This document shows positions 14,354 to 18,458 of a stretch of 18,458 nt of DNA, in pieces. The position numbers were made by a program, and so were the translations under genes. The stretch's first letter is position 1. The number at the start of each line of letters is the position of its first letter. Source of the DNA: Spongiicolonus versatilis (lineage in GTDB: Bacteria; Pseudomonadota; Gammaproteobacteria; Arenicellales; Spongiicolonaceae). Location: assembly GCA_028286165.1 (NCBI GenBank), contig JAPYMU010000196.1, forward strand, positions 1-18,458. Reading direction: 5' to 3'. Below the pieces are notes generated by a model. It saw nothing but the letters and a program-made list of their open reading frames with translations, ran no database searches and was not told the origin of the DNA.

Positions 14354-15540
14354 GACACTGTCTCAAAACCCATGGCCACCGCCTCGCCGCCGCCGATGCA
14401 CAGCGCGGCGACGCCGCGCTTCAGTTGGTGGCGGCGCATGGCGGCGAGCAGGGTGGCGATGATGCGCGCGCCGCTGGCGCCCACCGGGTGGCCGAGGGCG
14501 CAGGCGCCGCCGTGAATGTTGACCTTGTCGTGCGGCAGGTCCAGGTCGTGCATCGCCGCCATGGTGACGACGGCGAAAGCCTCGTTGATTTCAAACAGGT
14601 CCACCCCATCTTTGTCCCAGCCGAGTTTGTCCAGCAATTTTTGCACCGCAAAAATCGGCGCGGTGGTGAACCATGCCGGGTCGTGGGCGTGGGATGCATG
14701 GCCGGCGACCCGCGCCAGCGGCGTGGTGCCGCGTTTTTCAGCCTCGCCGGCGCTCATCAGCACCAAGGCCGCGGCGCCGTCGGAAATGGAACTGGAGTTG
14801 GCCGGGGTGACGGTGCCGCCTTCGCGGAACGCCGGCTTCAGGCGCGGAATGTTGTCCGCATTCGCCTTGTGCGGCTGCTCGTCGGCGGTGATGGTTACCG
14901 GCGCGCCGCCGCCGTCCACCGCCACCGGCGCCACTTCCTCGTCAAAAAAACCGCCCTCAATGGCGCGCCGCGCGCGGCTCAGGGAGGCGACGGCGAATTC
15001 ATCCTGCGCTTCGCGGCCGAACTCATAATGCGCCGCGCAGTCCTCGGCAAAACTGCCCATTAATTTGCCTTTGTAATGGGCATCTTCCAGGCCGTCCAGA
15101 AACATGTGGTCGCTGAGTTGGCGGTGGCCGAGGCGCAAACCGCCGCGCGCCTTGTTAATTAAATAGGGCGCATTGCTCATGCTCTCCATTCCGCCGGCCG
15201 CCATCACCGCCCCGGCGCCGGCTTTAATCTGGTCGTGGGCCAGCATCGCCGCTTTCATGCCCGAGCCGCACATTTTGTTGACCGTGGTGCAGCCGACGCT
15301 CATGGGCACCCCGGCGGCCACCGCCGCCTGCCGCGCCGGCGCCTGGCCCAGGCCGGCCGGCAGCACGCAGCCCAGCAGCACCTCGTCCACATCCGCGCCG
15401 GCGACGCCGCTGCGTTCCAGAGCCGCGCCCACCGCCACCGCCCCCAGTTGGGGCGCGCGCATGGTTTTGAGTTCACCGCGAAAACCGCCCATGGGCGTCC
15501 GCGCCATGCCGGTGATGAAGATGGTTTCGCTGTTGTTCAC
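14350..15540 (-). CDS. Acetyl-CoA C-acyltransferase (thiolase)
   Basis: A 396-residue degradative/biosynthetic thiolase that makes or cleaves acetoacetyl-CoA-type 3-ketoacyl-CoA. The nucleophilic cysteine is Cys91 (VNKMCGSGMKA); the second active-site pair is His351 (GGACALGHPVGASG) and Cys381 (ALCIGGGEAVAMG). The central segment NSSSISDGAAALVLM and the FEINEAFAV motif are normal. The start is GTG at 15538-15540, 24 bases after the liuA stop; no ribosome binding site or better start is visible. The stop overlaps the next start as ATGA. In this cluster it would work on acetoacetyl-CoA once the acetoacetate from HMG-CoA lyase has been reactivated; no CoA transferase for that is in the window. 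Confidence 0.92.
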   Translation of the reverse strand: MNNSETIFITGMARTPMGGFRGELKTMRAPQLGAVAVGAALERSGVAGADVDEVLLGCVLPAGLGQAPARQAAVAAGVPMSVGCTTVNKMCGSGMKAAMLAHDQIKAGAGAVMAAGGMESMSNAPYLINKARGGLRLGHRQLSDHMFLDGLEDAHYKGKLMGSFAEDCAAHYEFGREAQDEFAVASLSRARRAIEGGFFDEEVAPVAVDGGGAPVTITADEQPHKANADNIPRLKPAFREGGTVTPANSSSISDGAAALVLMSAGEAEKRGTTPLARVAGHASHAHDPAWFTTAPIFAVQKLLDKLGWDKDGVDLFEINEAFAVVTMAAMHDLDLPHDKVNIHGGACALGHPVGASGARIIATLLAAMRRHQLKRGVAALCIGGGEAVAMGFETVS

Positions 15541-15564
15541 TTTAAGCGTGGAGGTTCGGCCGCC

Positions 15565-16746
15565 TCAGTTGCCGGCAAAGAGTTCACGGCCGATGAGCAT
15601 GCGCCGCACTTCGCTGGTGCCGGCGCCGATCTCGTACAACTTTGCATCGCGCAGCAGGCGGCCGGCCGGGTAGTCGCTAGTGTAGCCGTTGCCGCCGAGG
15701 GCCTGGATGGTTTGCAGGGCGACGGCGGTGGCGTTCTCGGCGGCGAACAGGATGGCGCCGGCGGCGTCCTTGCGCGTGGTCTCGCCGCGGTCGCAGGCCG
15801 CGGCCACCGCGTAGACGTAGGCGCGGCAGGCGTTCATGGCGGTGTGCATGTCGGCGGCCTTGCCCTGCATTAATTGAAACTCGCCAATGGCGCGGCCGAA
15901 CTGGCGGCGCTCGCGCACGTACGGCAGCGCCAGGTCGAGGCACGCCGCCATGATGCCGAGGGGCCCGCCGGCCAGCACCACGCGCTCGTAGTCCAGGCCG
16001 CTCATCAAAACGCCGACTCCGGCGTCCACATTGCCGAGCAGATTTTCAGCCGGTACGCGGCAGTCGTTGAATGCAAGTTCACAAGTGTTGGAGCCGCGCA
16101 TGCCGAGTTTGTCCAGTTTGGCGCCGGCGGTGAAACCGGCGGTTGCAGTGTCCACAATGAAGGCGCTGATTCCGTCCGGCCCGGAAGCGCCGCCGGTGCG
16201 GGCGTAGACAATGATGAGTCCGGCGTCGGGGCCGTTGGTGATCCACATCTTGCCGCCGTTGAGGACGAAAGAACCGCCGTCACGCTCGGCGCGCAACTGC
16301 ATGCCCACCACGTCACTGCCGGCGCCGGTCTCGCTCATGGCGAGGGCGCCGACGGTTTCGCCGCTGATTAAACCCGGCAGGAATTTTTTCTTTTGCGCGG
16401 CGCTGGCGTTGCGGCGGATTTGGTTGACGCACAGGTTGGAATGCGCGCCGTAGGACAGGCCCACCGAGGCCGAGGCGCGGCTGATTTCCTCCATGGCCAC
16501 CACATGCGCAAGGTAGCCCATGCCGGCGCCGCCGTCCTCCTCCTCCACGGTGATGCCGAGCAGGCCCAAATCGCCCATGCGCCGCCACAGGTGCATGGGA
16601 AATTCGTTGTCGCGGTCCAATTGCGCGGCCAACGGTGCGATTTCGGCGGCGGCGAAACTTCGGACGCTGTCGCGCAACAGGTCCACCGACTCGCCGAGCC
16701 CGAAGTTCAGCGAGGGTGAGGGCGGGGGCGTGACGGTCTGCAGCAT
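15565..16746 (-). CDS. liuA: Isovaleryl-CoA dehydrogenase
   Basis: This FAD enzyme oxidises isovaleryl-CoA to 3-methylcrotonyl-CoA and opens the leucine branch. The 393-residue product is a complete acyl-CoA dehydrogenase: GLLGITVEEEDGGAG, the FAD-binding ALAMSETGAGSDV and MWITNGPDAGLIIVYA, KLGMRGSNTCELAF, and RRQFGRAIGEFQLMQGKAADM. The catalytic base is Glu254 in SGLDYERVVLAGGPLG. The position that holds the base in most other family members is Ala375 in YEIGAGTSEVRR. This combination is specific to isovaleryl-CoA dehydrogenases and decides the substrate. The ATG at 16744-16746 follows the thioesterase stop after one base. Very confident. Confidence 0.96.
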   Translation of the reverse strand: MLQTVTPPPSPSLNFGLGESVDLLRDSVRSFAAAEIAPLAAQLDRDNEFPMHLWRRMGDLGLLGITVEEEDGGAGMGYLAHVVAMEEISRASASVGLSYGAHSNLCVNQIRRNASAAQKKKFLPGLISGETVGALAMSETGAGSDVVGMQLRAERDGGSFVLNGGKMWITNGPDAGLIIVYARTGGASGPDGISAFIVDTATAGFTAGAKLDKLGMRGSNTCELAFNDCRVPAENLLGNVDAGVGVLMSGLDYERVVLAGGPLGIMAACLDLALPYVRERRQFGRAIGEFQLMQGKAADMHTAMNACRAYVYAVAAACDRGETTRKDAAGAILFAAENATAVALQTIQALGGNGYTSDYPAGRLLRDAKLYEIGAGTSEVRRMLIGRELFAGN

Positions 16747-16747
16747 T

Positions 16748-17197
16748 TCAGCGGTCGGGTTTGCCGTGCATGCACATTAATGTTTGCAGCAGCGTGGCGC
16801 AAACGGTTTCTTCGCCGCCGGCCAGCGCGCAGACCTTCACCGTGGTGACGGTGAGGGTGCGGCCGGCGCGCACCACCCGGCCGCGCGCGCTGAGCCGCTC
16901 GCCGCGCGCCGGGGCGATGAGGTTGATTTTGTATTCCACCGTCAGCACGCTGCTGCCGGCCGGCATTAAAGTGTAGGCCGCGTAGCCGCCGGCCGAGTCG
17001 GCGATGGCGGCGGCGCCGCCGGCGTGAAAAAAACCATGCTGCTGGGTCAACTCGCCGCGGAACGGCAGAACGATTTCGCAATGGCCGGGCGACAACTGGC
17101 TGAGTTCGGCGCCGAGGTGCGACATCAAACCCTGCCGCGCAAAACTGTCACGCACGCGCGCGGCAAAGTCCGGGTCCTGCGGCGTGAAATTCTTCAT
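16748..17197 (-). CDS. PaaI family hotdog thioesterase
   Basis: A 149-residue hotdog-fold acyl-CoA thioesterase. The family motif is present as QQHGFFHAGGAAAIADSAGG (residues about 52-71), with the catalytic Asp in the ADSAGG helix and the strand VLTVEYKINLIAPARGERL. The C-terminal part carries the hotdog strands (ARGRVVRAGRTLTVTTVKV). I chose the ATG at 17195-17197, because it starts at a normal family N-terminus (MKNFTPQDPDFAARVRDSF); the frame stays open to 17893, but that extension runs through the divergent gene. It is the first gene of the liu-phn run and ends one base before liuA. It may relieve trapped acyl-CoA intermediates, which is inference. Confidence 0.88.
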   Translation of the reverse strand: MKNFTPQDPDFAARVRDSFARQGLMSHLGAELSQLSPGHCEIVLPFRGELTQQHGFFHAGGAAAIADSAGGYAAYTLMPAGSSVLTVEYKINLIAPARGERLSARGRVVRAGRTLTVTTVKVCALAGGEETVCATLLQTLMCMHGKPDR

Positions 17198-17204
17198 ATG
17201 CGCA

Positions 17205-17233
17205 AACGTAGTGGGGGTTAACGCGAAGGTCAA
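17205..17233 (-). promoter_or_regulatory. Promoter of the liu-phn operon
   Basis: TTGACC (17233-17228) and TACGTT (17210-17205) on the minus strand are 17 bases apart. The -10 box is weak (three of six consensus positions). It lies only seven bases from the ATG at 17197, so the transcript would have almost no leader and no Shine-Dalgarno sequence. Confidence 0.5.
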
Positions 17234-17235
17234 CC
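17216..17235. promoter_or_regulatory. Imperfect dyad overlapping the liu promoter
   Basis: GGTTAAC (17216-17222) and GTCAACC (17229-17235) form a seven-base inverted repeat with one mismatch and a six-base spacer. It covers the -35 box and spacer of the promoter. This is a possible binding site for a branched-chain/acyl-CoA regulator. No liuR-like gene is in the window. Confidence 0.35.
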
Positions 17236-17262
17236 GCCGCCCCGCCGCCATGAAAAAAATCG

Positions 17263-17268
17263 TAAAAT
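17263..17268 (+). promoter_or_regulatory. -10 box (TAAAAT) of the YfcH-type gene
   Basis: TAAAAT ends seven bases before the ATG at 17276, with no ribosome binding site between. This would give a leaderless transcript. A -35 hexamer is not evident. Confidence 0.4.
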
Positions 17269-17275
17269 GCCGGGC

Positions 17276-18154
17276 ATGAATATTCTGGTCACCGGCGGCA
17301 CCGGATTCATCGGCACCGCGCTGGTAGCAAAGTTGGCCGCCGCCGGCCACGAGGTGCTGGTGTGGTCGCGCAACCCGGTGCGCGCCGCGCAAATCCTGCC
17401 CGGCGCGCAGGTGGTGGACGCGCTGTTTCGTGTGGACGAAGTCGCCGTGGACGCCGTGGTTAACCTGGCCGGCGCGCCCATCGCCGCCGCCCGCTGGAGC
17501 GACAAGCGCAAGGCAGAGTTGCGCAAAAGCCGCGTGGACCTGACCCGCCATCTGGTGGACTGGTTGGAGGATTCGGGGCAGAAGCCGAAGGTGCTGGTGA
17601 GCGCTTCGGCGGTGGGCTACTACGGCGACCAGGGCGACAACGAGGTGGTGATTTCCACGCCGCCGGCCAGCGACTTCGCGCATGAACTGTGCCGTGACTG
17701 GGAGGCCGCCGCCCATGATGACGGCCTGGACTGCCGCGTTTGCATCATGCGCCTTGGCGTTGTCCTCGGCCGTGGCGGCGCGCTGGCGAAACTTTTGCCG
17801 GTTTACAAAATGGGCCTCGGCGGCATCATCGGCAACGGCCGGCAGTGGCTGCCGTGGGTGCACAGCGACGATGCGGTGGCCATGATTGTCCACGCCCTCG
17901 GCGATGAATCATGCAACGGCGCCTACAACATCGTCGCGCCGGGAGTGGTGCGGCAAAAAGATTTCTCGCGTGAACTTGCCGCGCTGCTGGGCCGGCCGCG
18001 GCTGACCTGGGCGCCGGCCTGGGTTTTGCGCGCGGCGCTGGGCGAGATGGCGGTGCTGCTGGTCGGCGGCCAGCGGATTGTGGACGGCGGGATGCCGGGG
18101 TATGCGTTTGCGCATGAGAAATTGGCGCCGGCGCTGCGGGATGCGGCGGGCTGA
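17276..18154 (+). CDS. TIGR01777 family NAD-dependent epimerase (YfcH-like)
   Basis: A 292-residue extended SDR protein of unknown physiological substrate. The N-terminal Rossmann glycine motif is GGTGFIG (residues 7-13). NLAGAPIAAARWSDKRK and the SASAVGYYGD stretch (around residues 109-118), which holds the active-site tyrosine, are typical of the YfcH/TIGR01777 family. RLGVVLGRGGALAKLLPVYKMGLGG and WVHSDDAVAMIVHAL follow, then a C-terminal domain with GAYNIVAPGVV. I preferred the ATG at 17276 because the protein then begins MNILVTGG, as usual; an ATG three codons earlier (17267) is also in frame. It is divergent from the liu operon across a 78-base gap. Relatives exist in E. coli (YfcH) and plants (a division-site factor). 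Not linked to leucine or phosphonates by sequence. Confidence 0.92.
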   Translation: MNILVTGGTGFIGTALVAKLAAAGHEVLVWSRNPVRAAQILPGAQVVDALFRVDEVAVDAVVNLAGAPIAAARWSDKRKAELRKSRVDLTRHLVDWLEDSGQKPKVLVSASAVGYYGDQGDNEVVISTPPASDFAHELCRDWEAAAHDDGLDCRVCIMRLGVVLGRGGALAKLLPVYKMGLGGIIGNGRQWLPWVHSDDAVAMIVHALGDESCNGAYNIVAPGVVRQKDFSRELAALLGRPRLTWAPAWVLRAALGEMAVLLVGGQRIVDGGMPGYAFAHEKLAPALRDAAG

Positions 18155-18287
18155 GGGGCGGTGTCATAATTTCCACTTAAAAGCCATGCTCTTGCGGCGG
18201 AAGGGTGGCGGCGACTCGTGCTGCATTGACCCCATAATCCGACCGGGGAATTCCCATGCCCGCCGATGAAAACCACCGTTTGTCGGC
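18155..18287. other. Intergenic region before the copper ATPase gene
   Basis: The 133-base gap holds a CATAAT box at 18233-18238 and a perfect GGGAATTCCC palindrome at 18246-18255, with no convincing -35. Metal-responsive regulators often bind dyads in this place, but the sequence does not match a site I can name. No terminator for the preceding gene is visible. Confidence 0.3.
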
Positions 18288-18458
18288 ATGAGTTCGCCCA
18301 CAACCCCCGTCCGCAACCGTCCGATGATTAAACCCGCCATCGCCGCGGCCGCCACGACCTACACCTGCCCCATGTGTCCATCGGTGCGCGCGGAGGCGCC
18401 GGGGGCTTGTCCTATGTGCGGCATGGCGTTGGAGGCGGAGGTGGCGTTGCCGGGCGAA
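18288..18458 (+). CDS. Probable copper-translocating P-type ATPase, N-terminal fragment
   Basis: Only the first 57 codons are inside the window; the frame runs off the end. After a short N-terminus comes a heavy-metal-binding domain: YTCPMCPSVRAEAPGACPMCGMALE. Such a CPM-x-P ... CPxCGMALE unit typically opens copper/silver P-type ATPases; the MALE ending favours the ATPase over CusB-like efflux adaptors, which usually read CGMDL. The canonical CPMHP is CPMCP here, with a cysteine replacing histidine. The ATG at 18288 is preferred; an ATG at 18324 is also in frame. No clear ribosome binding site is seen. The role would be copper export across the inner membrane. The domain is clear; the full protein type is inferred. 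Confidence 0.75.
   Translation, partial: MSSPTTPVRNRPMIKPAIAAAATTYTCPMCPSVRAEAPGACPMCGMALEAEVALPGE

Noticed and set aside
17198..17893. Long N-terminal extension of the PaaI thioesterase
   Set aside because: It is antisense to the well-supported YfcH-type gene, and the normal protein start is at 17197.
1..18458. CRISPR array, tRNA/rRNA genes, insertion sequences, phage or toxin-antitoxin genes
   Set aside because: I saw no regularly spaced repeats, no cloverleaf-like sequence, and no transposase, integrase or toxin motif in any frame.

Overview
The window looks like chromosomal DNA of a GC-rich proteobacterium. The evidence is an AapJQMP-type amino-acid ABC transporter, a leucine/isovalerate (liu) catabolic cluster, a MetZ-type sulfhydrylase and sigma-70-like promoters. 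I cannot place it more finely from sequence alone. Nearly every base is coding, and most genes lie on the minus strand. I see no tRNA, rRNA, insertion sequence, CRISPR array or phage gene, and no gene-free stretch longer than 300 bases.

Region 1 (30-4366, minus): an aapJ-aapQ-aapM-aapP operon for ATP-driven uptake of polar amino acids. It starts from a strong promoter (TTGACA-N16-TATGAT) overlapped by a dyad. A textbook intrinsic terminator lies between aapJ and aapQ and should make the binding protein more abundant than the membrane parts. aapM is broken: its two halves are in different frames, and the family segment between them is missing.

Region 2 (4372-6175): a LysE/RhtB-type exporter gene of visibly lower GC, diverging from a metZ-like gene whose normal N-terminal ~60 residues are absent. 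Together these look like a rearrangement scar.

Region 3 (17197 down to 6179, minus): one very compact run of eleven genes with overlapping or nearly touching ends. The order is PaaI-type thioesterase, isovaleryl-CoA dehydrogenase (liuA), thiolase, DsbA/HCCA-isomerase-like protein, methylcrotonyl-CoA carboxylase beta (liuB), methylglutaconyl-CoA hydratase (liuC), carboxylase alpha (liuD), HMG-CoA lyase (liuE), a DUF1289 protein, 2-aminoethylphosphonate transaminase (phnW) and phosphonoacetaldehyde hydrolase (phnX). The first eight take isovaleryl-CoA (from leucine) to acetyl-CoA and acetoacetate. The last two release phosphate, alanine and acetaldehyde from 2-aminoethylphosphonate. Joining branched-chain catabolism to phosphonate use in one transcription unit is the most interesting arrangement here.

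Region 4 (17263-18458, plus): a divergent SDR-family epimerase of the YfcH/TIGR01777 type, then the first 57 codons of a probable copper-transporting P-type ATPase cut by the window edge. Several starts (4971, 17197, 17276) sit 6-7 bases downstream of a -10-like box with no Shine-Dalgarno sequence, suggesting leaderless transcripts.
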